A stretch of 64,000 nucleotides of DNA. Origin: Nitrosococcus halophilus Nc 4. Its GTDB lineage: Bacteria > Pseudomonadota > Gammaproteobacteria > Nitrosococcales > Nitrosococcaceae. The stretch spans positions 186,001 to 250,000 of the forward strand of contig NC_013960.1 of the NCBI RefSeq assembly GCF_000024725.1, in the 5' to 3' direction. Position 1 is the first letter of the stretch. The number at the start of each line of letters is the position of its first letter. Below are positions 28,090 through 36,743 of the stretch, piece by piece. A model generated the notes under the pieces. That model had not been told where the DNA came from and did not search any database. It saw nothing but the letters and a program-made list of their open reading frames with translations. The position numbers and the translations under genes were made by a program.

Positions 28090-28257
28090 TCATTGCCTGG
28101 CTGGAAACGCCTTAGCTTGGGCAAGTTCTGGGCGCTCGGTATCGCGATTGGCTGTCAATTTTAGTGATTTATCGTAGTGATCGCGGGCTGTCTGTTGGTT
28201 GTCGGAGGCTTCTGTAGCACGGGCAGCACCATAAGTCCCTCGGGTGTGATTAGGATT
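28090..28257 (-). pseudogene. C-terminal remnant of a TPR protein
   Basis: A 56-codon minus-strand frame reads NPNHTRGTYGAARATEASDN, then ARDHYDKSLKL and TERPELAQAKAF before the stop at 28090. This matches the closing TPR segment of a widespread tetratricopeptide protein group (RG-x-YGAARA...TERPEL). There is a stop a few codons upstream and no N-terminal part nearby. Confidence 0.55.
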
Positions 28258-28314
28258 ATAGGAAATATAGGATTAGTCTTGCTGAGTGCCTCCAGTAGAA
28301 TGAGCTAGTAAAAA

Positions 28315-28372
28315 GCATATAGCAAGATCTGACCCCTTTATTGCGCATATAGCAAGATCTGACCCCTTTATT
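28315..28372. repeat. Tandem 28-base direct repeat
   Basis: Two exact copies of a 28-base unit beginning GCATATAGCAAGATCTGACC at 28315-28342 and 28345-28372, separated by GC. A similar phrase (AGACCTGACCC) occurs near 27243 and TAGCAAGATCTTGA near 29532. No coding. Confidence 0.8.
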
Positions 28373-28381
28373 CGAGCGCAA

Positions 28382-29257
28382 TCATTTCTCAGGCCCGGCA
28401 AACGGTATCGTAACGCTGCCCTTGAGGCGATTTTTAATAGCGGTAAACTCATAGATCCGGAACCAATCCTTATGCCCAGGAAGCCTGGCGTCTATCCACA
28501 GGTCAGGACCGTAATCGTTTGCCTTTTCGAATTCAAAGGAGATAGTATTCTGCACACCTTGCTTTAGGAAGCGATCTATAACAAGATTCTTATCGAATTG
28601 ATAGATTCCCAGGGGGAGTCCGTTAATCTTAACGGTGTACTTGACCCTACGTACGTCACCGGTCTGGAGCTTGATACTAGAATACCCACCTGCCACTGGA
28701 GCTAGGGCATTGGAGCTTCCTGACCCGACCTCGGCAAGTGCTGGACGGGTGCTTGGTGTAGGCTTTTCTTCAGATTCTTCCTTAATGCGAATGCTGTCAA
28801 TCCCTGGTAGCTGAGTAAGATTAAAGCTCGCTGTCTCTTCGTCTGGCGCTTCCGTAACGGCTTTCTTAAAGTACTCTTTAGCCTTATCTTGATTGCCAGT
28901 TGCCAGATAAGCAGCACCCAGGTTGTTGAATACCGCCGGAACTGGCGCGGCTGCCACCGCACCCTGGAGAAGCGGGATTGCCTTGTCGAATTCTTTCGAC
29001 TGGGCAAACTCCAATGCTTGGCGTAAAGTCGTCACTACGTCGTCTGGTAAGTCCTTACCCAATACCTGGAGTGCTTGTTCAGCAATGACAGTCACATTGT
29101 TGAAAGCGACCTTGCCGGTGAATTGCGCTCCAACAACATCAACATATATCGGTTTACTGTCCCCATCTTTCCTTATGTCCGGGATCATAGTAATTATCGC
29201 AACAACGATAGGAACCGCAACGCCGACAACCCACCAATACTTCTTTGGAGCTTGCAT
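28382..29257 (-). CDS. Membrane-anchored TPR protein of unknown function
   Basis: About 291 residues. An N-terminal helix (YWWVVGVAVPIVVAIITMIP) anchors it. Residues ~75-150 hold TPR-like helices (EFDKAIPLLQGAVAAAP and AVFNNLGAAYLATGNQDKAK), then a low-complexity linker and a beta-rich C-terminal domain (YTVKINGLPLGIYQFDKN). ATG at 29257 follows GGTGGA; an ATG four codons earlier is possible. I do not recognise a named family. The TPR remnant about 120 bases downstream is not obviously part of it. Confidence 0.6.
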   Translation of the reverse strand: MQAPKKYWWVVGVAVPIVVAIITMIPDIRKDGDSKPIYVDVVGAQFTGKVAFNNVTVIAEQALQVLGKDLPDDVVTTLRQALEFAQSKEFDKAIPLLQGAVAAAPVPAVFNNLGAAYLATGNQDKAKEYFKKAVTEAPDEETASFNLTQLPGIDSIRIKEESEEKPTPSTRPALAEVGSGSSNALAPVAGGYSSIKLQTGDVRRVKYTVKINGLPLGIYQFDKNLVIDRFLKQGVQNTISFEFEKANDYGPDLWIDARLPGHKDWFRIYEFTAIKNRLKGSVTIPFAGPEK

Positions 29258-29590
29258 GAGTCCACCCATTAAATCGGAATATCACTTCTTAAGCGCACAC
29301 AAACGTTGTTATCTACACGTAGACCTCCTAAACGACGCCTTATAAAACGTCAAAAGTGAGATCTAATTCAGTAAATTGTAGATAACTATCTGTTATTATT
29401 GACAATCAGCAGAAATAGATCTTACTGATTTCTTTTGCTTTTAAGTAGCAGGCTTATTTATGACTGTCAAGCATCATTAACGTGTCAGGTCTTGCATTGT
29501 GCTTTTTGTAGCTATATATTTTTGTATGCACGTAGCAAGATCTTGATGACGTGTTCTATTTACCCCCTTTTCGCTAGGGAATTTTGCTCG
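29258..29590. other. 333-base region without recognisable gene
   Basis: AT-rich spacer between the TPR gene and the end of pyrK; it marks the end of the accessory stretch. I see no coding signal or strong terminator. Confidence 0.4.
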
Positions 29591-30466
29591 TTAGGCAAAC
29601 ACCGCCTTCGCATCAAATACTGGTCCGTCTACGCAAACCCGTTTCATGGCCGGTCCTTGGGAGGTTTGAACTTTTACCACGCAGCCGGCGCAACCGCCCA
29701 CGGCGCAGGCCATGAATTCTTCCAGGGAGACCTGGCAGGGGAGATCGAATTCCTGGGCAAGTTTTGCCGTGGCTTCTAGCATGGGGTGGGGACCACAGGC
29801 GTAAATGGCGACTGCTTGGCGTTGGGCGGGGTCCAGGGTTTGCAACCAGTGGCGGGCTAAGTCGGTGATAAAGCCTTCGAAGCAACCTGGGTAGCCCTGG
29901 AGGCTGGTAAGCCGGTTGGGGATTTTCCAATCTTCTAACAGGGGCATGGCGCCGATGGCTCCCTCCGGCAAGCCTGGGATCAGAAATTGGGAGGGCCGTG
30001 GCCGGAAAGGGAAAGGGACTTCCGAACCCATGAGCACCAGGGGCTTGAATTGTTTGTCCCGGCGCAAAGTATCGGCTAAAAACACCATGGGGGGGATGCC
30101 TACGCCGCCGCCGAGAAGTAGGGGCCGTGGATAGGCAGGGTCTATTTGGAAGGGTTGGCCGATGGGGCCCAGGATGCTGATTTTCTCACCAGGCTTCCGT
30201 TGGGCCAGCAATCGAGTACCTTGGCCTATCGCTTTGTAAAGAAAGTCCATCCAGCCGTGGCGGGCATCGACCCGCATGATAGAGAGGGGCCGCCGCATGG
30301 GAAGGCTAGGATCGCACTGGAGATGGGCGAAGCTGCCAGGGGTCGCACGGGGGGCGATGCCGGGGGCGGTGACTCTCAACACATATTGATCACCCGGATG
30401 GGGGTCATGGGCCAAGACCTCGCAGTCTTCCATCAGAATGGTGCCCCGGTGGGATTTGGGTTTCAT
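29591..30466 (-). CDS. pyrK: Dihydroorotate dehydrogenase electron transfer subunit-like (PyrK family)
   Basis: A 291-residue ferredoxin-reductase-fold protein: an FAD-binding domain with MRRPLSIMRVD, an NAD-binding part with LLLGGGVGIPPMVFLAD, and C-terminal [2Fe-2S] cysteines in CAVGGCAGCVVK and VCVDGPVF. PyrK passes electrons from dihydroorotate dehydrogenase type 1B to NAD. No pyrD is in the window, so the partner is elsewhere or the protein serves another oxidoreductase. Its ATG overlaps the pyrC' stop by four bases, placing it last in the pyrimidine operon. Confidence 0.88.
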   Translation of the reverse strand: MKPKSHRGTILMEDCEVLAHDPHPGDQYVLRVTAPGIAPRATPGSFAHLQCDPSLPMRRPLSIMRVDARHGWMDFLYKAIGQGTRLLAQRKPGEKISILGPIGQPFQIDPAYPRPLLLGGGVGIPPMVFLADTLRRDKQFKPLVLMGSEVPFPFRPRPSQFLIPGLPEGAIGAMPLLEDWKIPNRLTSLQGYPGCFEGFITDLARHWLQTLDPAQRQAVAIYACGPHPMLEATAKLAQEFDLPCQVSLEEFMACAVGGCAGCVVKVQTSQGPAMKRVCVDGPVFDAKAVFA

Positions 30467-31752
30467 GGGTCTTTAGTTTCAGTGGCAAAAACCACCTGGC
30501 CTTCCAGCAGAGTATGAGTGACCCGCCCTTGAAATTCCCATCCTCCAAAGGGGGTATTTTTCCCCTGACTGACCATTTCCTCAGGCTTGAGAACCCAGTG
30601 GTCGTGGGGATCAAAAATACAGATATCGGCTCGCTGTCCAGGGGCCAAATGGCCGCCTTCAATGCCGAGTACTTGAGCAGGTTGGTAGGTGAGATAAGCA
30701 ATGACTTCGGGGAGAGTCAAAATATCGTCCTGGGTGAGTCGCAAGGAGAGGGGAAGCAAGGTTTCCAGTCCTGAAATCCCCGGTTCGGTAATAGGGAAAG
30801 GGCCCAGTTTGGCATCGATCTCATGGGGCTGGTGATCGGAGCAAATGGCGCTGAAGGCGCCATCCCGCAGGCCCTCGTGGAGAGCATCCCGGTCCCGTAG
30901 GGAACGCAAGGGGGGAATGACGTGGCACTGGCTGTTGAATTCCCCAATGTCGTGTTCGGTGAGATGGAGATGATAGGCGGTCACATCGGCGGTGATGGGG
31001 AGCCCTTCGGCCCGGGCTTCCCGCACCATTCGAACGGCCCGGCTGCTAGAGAGATGGCAGAAATGGGCCTGAACGCCGGTTTGTTCAATGAGCAATAGAT
31101 CCCGGGCCAGCGCAACAGTCTCTGCAGTCTCGGGAATGCCCGTCAGCCCTAGGCGGGCGCTGACAATGCCTTCGTGGCAACAGCCATCAATGCCGAGCCA
31201 AGGATCCCGGGGATGGAGAAAGACGGTGATCCCTAAGGTGGCGGCATATTCCATGGCCCGGCGCATGACCTGACTGTTGGCGATGGGAACTAAGGCATTG
31301 CTCACCCCTACGCAACCTGCTTCCCGGAGGATAGCCATTTCCGCCAATTGTAAGCCTTTTAATCCTTGGGTGAGAGCACCGAGTGGCAGAATTCGGGTTC
31401 GCTGATGTTGTGCTGCCCGGTGGGCAATCAGGTCGGCCACAGCGGGGGTGTCGACGACGGAAATGGTATCCGGCGGACAACAGAGGGTGGTAATGCCCCC
31501 TTTGGCGGCGGCCAAGGTTTCCGTGGCGATAGTTCCCTTCCGCTCCTGTCCCGGTTCCCGTAAGCGGGCCCGCAAATCAATCAGTCCGGGGCATACGATT
31601 TGGCCCTGGGCGTTGATTTCCTGTTCGGCCCTAAAACCTTCTGGGGCGTTACCGATGGCCACTACCCGGCCATCGGCTAGATAGAGGTCCTGGACGGCAT
31701 CCACCTCGTTATAGGGGTCAATGAGGTGCCCATTTTTAATGACCAAGCGCAT
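30463..31752 (-). CDS. pyrC': Dihydroorotase-like protein PyrC' (probably catalytically inactive)
   Basis: A 429-residue amidohydrolase closely following the dihydroorotase pattern (CPGLIDLRARLREPGQE, CPPDTISVVDTPAVADL, ICSDHQPHE). The zinc-binding HxH of active enzymes (DLHVHLREPG) is replaced by RAR. In Pseudomonas the pyrB-linked pyrC' product has lost activity and serves as the structural partner that holds aspartate transcarbamoylase in a dodecamer. The same role is the natural reading here. It overlaps pyrB by one base. An active dihydroorotase must be encoded elsewhere. Confidence 0.9.
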   Translation of the reverse strand: MRLVIKNGHLIDPYNEVDAVQDLYLADGRVVAIGNAPEGFRAEQEINAQGQIVCPGLIDLRARLREPGQERKGTIATETLAAAKGGITTLCCPPDTISVVDTPAVADLIAHRAAQHQRTRILPLGALTQGLKGLQLAEMAILREAGCVGVSNALVPIANSQVMRRAMEYAATLGITVFLHPRDPWLGIDGCCHEGIVSARLGLTGIPETAETVALARDLLLIEQTGVQAHFCHLSSSRAVRMVREARAEGLPITADVTAYHLHLTEHDIGEFNSQCHVIPPLRSLRDRDALHEGLRDGAFSAICSDHQPHEIDAKLGPFPITEPGISGLETLLPLSLRLTQDDILTLPEVIAYLTYQPAQVLGIEGGHLAPGQRADICIFDPHDHWVLKPEEMVSQGKNTPFGGWEFQGRVTHTLLEGQVVFATETKDP

Positions 31753-32726
31753 TAACGGGCCTCCTTGGCTTCAGGGACCGGTACCTGCATGGCCATGGCC
31801 ATCACCGCCATGCGAATCGCGATGCCATGGCTGACTTGTTCCAGGATGACCGAATGGGGTCCGTCGGCAACGGCCGATTCGATTTCTATTCCCCGGTTGA
31901 TGGGGCCCGGATGCATCACGATGACATCGGGCCGAGCGAGGACAAGTTTTTCTTCGGTTAAACCGTAGAGTCGAAAATATTCCCGTTCGCTGGGCAGGAG
32001 TGCGCCTTGCATGCGTTCCCGCTGGAGCCGCAGCGTCACCACTACATCCACATCTTTAAGACCTTCCTTCATGTTGTGGAAGACATGAACTCCCAAGGAG
32101 TCCACGCTGCGGGGTAGCAGGGTCCGGGGGGCAATCACCCGGATTTCGCCCGTTCCTAGGGTTGACAGGGCATGGATCTCGGAGCGGGCCACCCGGGAGT
32201 GGAGGATATCGCCCACAATCGCTACCCGGAGATTGGGAAATGAGCCCTTATGCCGGCGGATTGTGAGCATGTCTAACATGGCCTGGGAAGGGTGGGCGTG
32301 GCAACCATCTCCCGCATTGATAACACTGACATGGGAGGGGGCATGGCGGGCGATGAAGTGGGCGGCGCCGCTGTCGGAGTGGCGGACCACGAACATGTCG
32401 CAGTGCATGGCTTCCAAGCTGCGGAGGGTATCCAGTAGGCTTTCCCCCTTCTTGGTGGAGGAGGTGCGCACATTGAGGTTCATGACGTCCGCTGAAAGAC
32501 GCTTGGCCGCCAATTCAAAGGTGCTTAAGGTTCGGGTGCTACTCTCGAAAAAGAGATTGACAATGGTTTTTCCCCGCAGCAGGGGAACCTTTTTCACCTG
32601 TTGGGCGCCAATGGCAGCAAAGGATTCGGCAGTATCCAGGACACGGGTGAGCAGCTCCCGGTTCAGTCCCTGGATGCTGAGAAAATGGCGTAATCGGCCT
32701 TCGCTGTCCAGTTGAATGTTATTCAT
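31752..32726 (-). CDS. pyrB: Aspartate carbamoyltransferase catalytic subunit
   Basis: A 324-residue enzyme joining carbamoyl phosphate and aspartate, the first committed step of pyrimidine synthesis. The carbamoyl-phosphate motif [13 protein letters not shown] is near residues 60-72, and [12 protein letters not shown] is near the C-terminus. It lies between pyrR and pyrC' with small overlaps, the pyrRBC' arrangement known from Pseudomonas. Confidence 0.96.
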   Translation of the reverse strand: MNNIQLDSEGRLRHFLSIQGLNRELLTRVLDTAESFAAIGAQQVKKVPLLRGKTIVNLFFESSTRTLSTFELAAKRLSADVMNLNVRTSSTKKGESLLDTLRSLEAMHCDMFVVRHSDSGAAHFIARHAPSHVSVINAGDGCHAHPSQAMLDMLTIRRHKGSFPNLRVAIVGDILHSRVARSEIHALSTLGTGEIRVIAPRTLLPRSVDSLGVHVFHNMKEGLKDVDVVVTLRLQRERMQGALLPSEREYFRLYGLTEEKLVLARPDVIVMHPGPINRGIEIESAVADGPHSVILEQVSHGIAIRMAVMAMAMQVPVPEAKEAR

Positions 32727-33256
32727 TCGTTAGGCTCGACACACTGGATGCTAAATTGCAAAGGTTCTGGGCCGGTCAGTTTGACTTGTTCGTTAAGGGC
32801 TAGATCCAAATGATGGCCAAGCACGTCTGCTTGTATCGGCAGCTCGCGGCCGGCCCGTTCTACGAGGACGGCTAAAGTAACACTGGCAGGGCGACCATAG
32901 TCGAAAATCTCATTTAACGCTGCTCGTACCGTTCGTCCCGTGTAAAGCACATCATCTACCAGGATAATATGCCGATCGGCGACAGAAAAGGGTAATTGGG
33001 AAGGTTGCACTTGGGGATGCATGCCGATGCGGGTGAAATCATCCCGGTAGTAGGCAATGTTAAGCACCCCTAAAGGGTCGGAAACTAGATTATCTAGCTG
33101 GGCCAATAAACGCTCTGCCACCCACACCCCTCCCGTGTGGATACCAATCATGGCCGGGTTATCCCATTGTTGTTCAGCCATCCGCTGGCTTAGGTCTGTT
33201 GCTAGCTTACGGCATAAAGCCTCCACATCTAACGAAAGGGACCGCGGAAGATTCAT
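32723..33256 (-). CDS. pyrR: PyrR bifunctional regulator/uracil phosphoribosyltransferase
   Basis: A 177-residue phosphoribosyltransferase-fold protein with the PRPP loop [17 protein letters not shown] and [13 protein letters not shown]. In Gram-positives PyrR binds mRNA to attenuate pyr operons; in Pseudomonas it is a transcriptional regulator. Its position at the head of pyrBC' suggests control of this operon. I saw no obvious attenuator in the 43 bases before it. Confidence 0.93.
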   Translation of the reverse strand: MNLPRSLSLDVEALCRKLATDLSQRMAEQQWDNPAMIGIHTGGVWVAERLLAQLDNLVSDPLGVLNIAYYRDDFTRIGMHPQVQPSQLPFSVADRHIILVDDVLYTGRTVRAALNEIFDYGRPASVTLAVLVERAGRELPIQADVLGHHLDLALNEQVKLTGPEPLQFSIQCVEPNE

Positions 33257-33299
33257 AGGGACCTCGCACCGGAAATCCGCGCTTTTCGCCGCGGATGGT

Positions 33300-33743
33300 T
33301 TATTGCTCTCTTAGCCAAGTTTGCAAGATACACTGGGCAGCTACCTGATCAAGCTCCGGGTGGCGGCCAAGGGAAGAGGGCTTAAGATTTAACCGTTCCC
33401 GGGCCTCGATGGTGGATAAACGCTCATCAACCCATTCCACGGCCAAACCGTACCGGCCATGTAAGCGATTGCCAAAGCGGCGAGCCGCTTGAGTCAAGAG
33501 CTGCTCGGATTGATCCATATTAAGAGGTAGTCCGACGATCAGCAAGTCAGGGCGCCATTGCTCGATAAGCCGGGTGACCAGGTCCCAATTGGGTTTTCCG
33601 TCACGGGCTTTCAAGGTGGTCAGGGGAGTGGCGCTGTGGGTCACTTCCTGGCCTACGGCGACCCCTATCTGACGCATGCCAAAGTCAAAGCCAAAAACCA
33701 CTCGGGGCTTTGGGGGAGGGGGAGTGGCAGCGGTCCCCTTCAT
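33300..33743 (-). CDS. ruvX: Putative pre-16S rRNA nuclease YqgF/RuvX
   Basis: A 147-residue RNase H-like fold protein with VFGFDFGMRQIGVAVGQ at the N-terminus, LLIVGLPLNMDQSEQ in the middle and WVDERLSTIEARE. It is implicated in 16S rRNA 5' maturation. It overlaps yqgE by four bases. Confidence 0.93.
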   Translation of the reverse strand: MKGTAATPPPPKPRVVFGFDFGMRQIGVAVGQEVTHSATPLTTLKARDGKPNWDLVTRLIEQWRPDLLIVGLPLNMDQSEQLLTQAARRFGNRLHGRYGLAVEWVDERLSTIEARERLNLKPSSLGRHPELDQVAAQCILQTWLREQ

Positions 33744-34303
33744 GCGTGCCCAATCTCTCCGGAGAGGCGGGAGAGGTCGACTCCGGCTAAGGCCGCGGCC
33801 GCTTCCCAGCGCTGTGGGTAAGGGGTGTCAAAAACAATCGTGCTATTGGCAGGGGTGCTTAGCCAAGCATTTTCCGCCAGCTCCTGCTCTAACTGATTAG
33901 GCCCCCAACCGGCATAGCCCAAGGCAATCAGGGTCTGTTGGGGGCCTTGCCCTTGGGCAATGGCGTCGAGAATGTCGCGGGAGGTGGTAATACCCACCTC
34001 ATCGCTGACCGTGAGCGTTGCTTCCCAGTGGCCAATGGGACGATGCAGCACGAACCCCCGGTCTTGTTGGACGGGGCCCCCTAGAAGTACAGGACTTGCC
34101 CCCACCTCTTGGGGGCAGTTTTTGACTTTCATGTGCTGCAACACTTGCTTCAGGGTGATATTTAAGGGGCGATTGATAATGAGGCCTATGGCGCCGTCCC
34201 GGTTGTGCTCGCAGATATAGGTGACCGTGCGAGCAAAATTGGCATCCTCCAGGGTAGGCATGGCTATCAAAAAATGATTACGGAGATAGCGCATCGTCTT
34301 CAT
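33740..34303 (-). CDS. yqgE: YqgE/AlgH family protein
   Basis: A 187-residue protein with the family start YLRNHFLIAMPTLED, then DGAIGLIINRPL and YAGWGPNQLEQEL. Function is not established; AlgH in Pseudomonas was linked to alginate regulation. It normally follows tonB directly, but copy B of the short element now sits 27 bases upstream of its start and may affect expression. Confidence 0.93.
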   Translation of the reverse strand: MKTMRYLRNHFLIAMPTLEDANFARTVTYICEHNRDGAIGLIINRPLNITLKQVLQHMKVKNCPQEVGASPVLLGGPVQQDRGFVLHRPIGHWEATLTVSDEVGITTSRDILDAIAQGQGPQQTLIALGYAGWGPNQLEQELAENAWLSTPANSTIVFDTPYPQRWEAAAALAGVDLSRLSGEIGHA

Positions 34304-34330
34304 GGTAGAGTCATTATACCAAGCAGCATT

Positions 34331-34613
34331 GGAGCCTCACATGGATGTTAGGCGACCCCCTAGCAAGGTCGCGAAGTGAAACGGCGCGCCGAGCGCGAGG
34401 GCCGCATTGCTTGCGTTTTGCCATGAATTGGCGCTATGGTTTTCTTGCTCTCGGAGCCTAGGGTGGGGAGCGCCCGAAGTGAAAGCGCGAGGAGCGGTAA
34501 AGACCCCAAGACCAAGGTCATCCCTTCGTCGAGGACCGCGAGGAACCGCGAATTCTCCAGATTGATGAAGTTTTGTAGGAACAAAATTGAAATCAGTCAT
34601 GGCGAAACTCCAA
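34331..34613 (+). mobile_element. Short tnpB-less element, copy B
   Basis: 283 bp, about 11 differences from copy A by eye, with the same ends (GGAGCC... and ...AAACTCCAA). It lies between tonB and yqgE on the opposite strand to them and supplies the last codons and stop of tonB. The hairpin at 34461-34475 keeps pairing by a G-T wobble (GGGTG with CGCCC). Confidence 0.85.
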
Positions 34614-35508
34614 TACCGCTGTGGAATTGCCAGGTGCGGGTAATAGACAGTATATCGTGACCCTGAAGTAAGTTCTCGGGCACTTTGGCAAAAGGGGCGG
34701 CCAAGCGCACGATTCGGATGGCCGCCTCGTCTAAAATCTGATAACCAGAAGAGCGGCGTACCACAATATTGGCGACGCTGCCATCTACGTTTAGGTCCAC
34801 CACCAGGATGAGGCTTCCCGAAAGTCCCTGCCGCTTGGCCTCCTCTGGATAATTCATTTTTCCGACCCGCTCTATTTTTTTGCGCCAAGCATCTAAATAA
34901 GCGGTTGCCGCATATTCCTTGGTGCTGGAATCAATGTGCCGCTTACGGGGCTGATTGGCATAACCCTGGATTTCCTTGGCAAGTTGTCCTTCTAAGGCGG
35001 CGATCAACTCTCGGGCCGAGGGCCGGGGCTTGGGAGAATCCTCCACTTCCACGGTGTCGAGTGGCTCGGGTTCGGATGCCTGTTGAGTCACAGGGCGGGA
35101 AGCGTGTTTTTGAGTCAGCACGGAGGGCGTGGTGACGGGCTCGGGGGGAGGAAGTTTTTTCTCGGTTAGGGTCGCCCCTGAGGGTTGAGTTGTCCCGTTG
35201 GAGGCTGTCTGGAGAGGCTTGGAAGCAGGGGGGGGGCTAGGGGGCGTCGGCCGTGGAGGTTGTTTCTCTTTCAGACTCCCACCGATGTGATTGGCTTGGG
35301 CCAGAAAGTCCGGTTTCTCAGGGGCTTGTTCTTGTTTGATGGGGACAAGCACAATTTCCAAGGGGGGGGAGTGGACTGGAGTCGGCGGGGGAAGAATATT
35401 CAACTGGCCTATACTGAGGATCGCAGCTCCATGGAGCAGAGCCGAGAGGAGCAGCGCCAAGCCCAACCGGTAGCTCATGGTGGGGATAGTAAAAGCTGTG
35501 AAGGACAT
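34597..35508 (-). CDS. tonB: TonB family energy transducer, C-terminus replaced by an inserted element
   Basis: About 303 residues: an N-terminal membrane anchor (YRLGLALLLSALLHGAAILSI), a proline-rich periplasmic spacer and a C-terminal TonB domain (KMNYPEEAKRQGLSGSLILV, VRRSSGYQILDEAAIRIV and ITRTWQFHSG). The native end after HSG is cut by copy B, and translation ends in GVSP encoded by the element. The domain core is complete, so function may persist. Placement between gshB and yqgE matches Pseudomonas TonB3, which is linked to type IV pili; a FimX-like gene is also in this window. The start at 35508 follows AAGGGAG. Confidence 0.88.
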   Translation of the reverse strand: MSFTAFTIPTMSYRLGLALLLSALLHGAAILSIGQLNILPPPTPVHSPPLEIVLVPIKQEQAPEKPDFLAQANHIGGSLKEKQPPRPTPPSPPPASKPLQTASNGTTQPSGATLTEKKLPPPEPVTTPSVLTQKHASRPVTQQASEPEPLDTVEVEDSPKPRPSARELIAALEGQLAKEIQGYANQPRKRHIDSSTKEYAATAYLDAWRKKIERVGKMNYPEEAKRQGLSGSLILVVDLNVDGSVANIVVRRSSGYQILDEAAIRIVRLAAPFAKVPENLLQGHDILSITRTWQFHSGIGVSP

Positions 35509-35516
35509 GGCTCCCT

Positions 35517-36479
35517 TTAAGCCCTTGCTTGTGGTGCTAGCCGGCTGGCCAAGCAATCCATCAGTTGGGCGCTGATATTGAGGCCATAAAGGGCATCCAA
35601 TTCCCGGATGCAAGTGGGGCTGGTGACATTAATCTCAGTGAGATAATCGCCAATCACGTCTAGGCCTACGAAGATAAGTCCCCGTGCCTTCAGGGTGGGA
35701 CCCACCTGCTCACAGATCCAATAGTCTCGGGCGCTGAGGGGAATCCCCTCACCCCGGCCTCCGGCGGCAAGATTACCGCGAGTTTCCCCTGGCGCTGGGA
35801 TGCGGGCAAGGGCATAAGGAATGGGTTGGCCATCCACCATTAAAATGCGTTTGTCGCCAAAGCGAATTTCCGGCAGGTAGCGCTGAGCCATCACCTGGCG
35901 TTGGCCCTGGTGGGTCAGGGTTTCAATAATAACCGCCAGATTAGGGTCCTCTTGACGAACCCGGAAGATGGAGGCCCCTCCCATGGTATCTAAAGGCTTG
36001 AGGACGATATCCTGTTGTTCAGCCAGAAAATCCCGCAGTAGCGTTGCCTTACGGGTGACCAGGGTGGGGGGGCAACACTGGGGAAACCAAGCCGTATAGA
36101 GTTTCTCATTGGCATCGCGTAGGCTACTGGGTTTGTTCACGACCAACACCCCGGCTTGTTCTGCCCGCTCAAGCAGATAGGTGGTGTAGACATATTCCAT
36201 GTCAAAGGGGGGATCTTTTCGCATTAGGATAAGATCCAATTCGGTCAGTGACACGGGGTGGGGTTGACCGAGTTGATACCAGCTCGCAGGATCGTCTTTG
36301 ACCATGAGCTCTCGAAGCAGGGCATAGGCATGACCGTCCTTGAGATAAAGTTCGCTTTGCTCCATGTAGCCCAAGGTCCAGCCCCTGGACTGGGCCTCTA
36401 GTAGCATTGCAAAGGTGCTGTCTTTTTTGATATTGAGGGTGGCAATAGGATCCATTACCACGCCGAGTCGAATGGTCAC
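35517..36479 (-). CDS. gshB: Glutathione synthetase
   Basis: A 320-residue ATP-grasp ligase adding glycine to gamma-glutamylcysteine. Motifs include LGVVMDPIATLNIKKDSTFA at the N-terminus, VVNKPSSLRDANEKLYT, DTMGGASIFR, and VGLDVIGDYLTEINVTSPTC near the C-terminus. Normal length. First gene of the minus-strand cluster leading to pyrBC'. Confidence 0.96.
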   Translation of the reverse strand: MTIRLGVVMDPIATLNIKKDSTFAMLLEAQSRGWTLGYMEQSELYLKDGHAYALLRELMVKDDPASWYQLGQPHPVSLTELDLILMRKDPPFDMEYVYTTYLLERAEQAGVLVVNKPSSLRDANEKLYTAWFPQCCPPTLVTRKATLLRDFLAEQQDIVLKPLDTMGGASIFRVRQEDPNLAVIIETLTHQGQRQVMAQRYLPEIRFGDKRILMVDGQPIPYALARIPAPGETRGNLAAGGRGEGIPLSARDYWICEQVGPTLKARGLIFVGLDVIGDYLTEINVTSPTCIRELDALYGLNISAQLMDCLASRLAPQARA

Positions 36480-36743
36480 CAGTAATACCCCAACTCGTTA
36501 GTCACTTAGATATTGGCTTGATCAAGCGCTATTTTGTATCGAAGACCCAGCGAGACCCCTTACTTATTACTTATTAGGAAATACGGTGTACCCACTATTA
36601 TGAGCATCCCCAGGGGCCTATTCAGAGTTTGCTTTTCAACCCGTTTAAGTATCGCATACCTGGCGACGATGCCCTAGGTACTTGGAACACAAATTTGGGT
36701 TCTGAATCGTGCAATTCATAAGAATCTAAAAATAAAGCCGGTG

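Noticed and set aside
34337-34888. A 183-residue minus-strand frame joining tonB's alternative frame to copy B
   Set aside because: It is out of frame with TonB and joins two unrelated sequences; no family motif.
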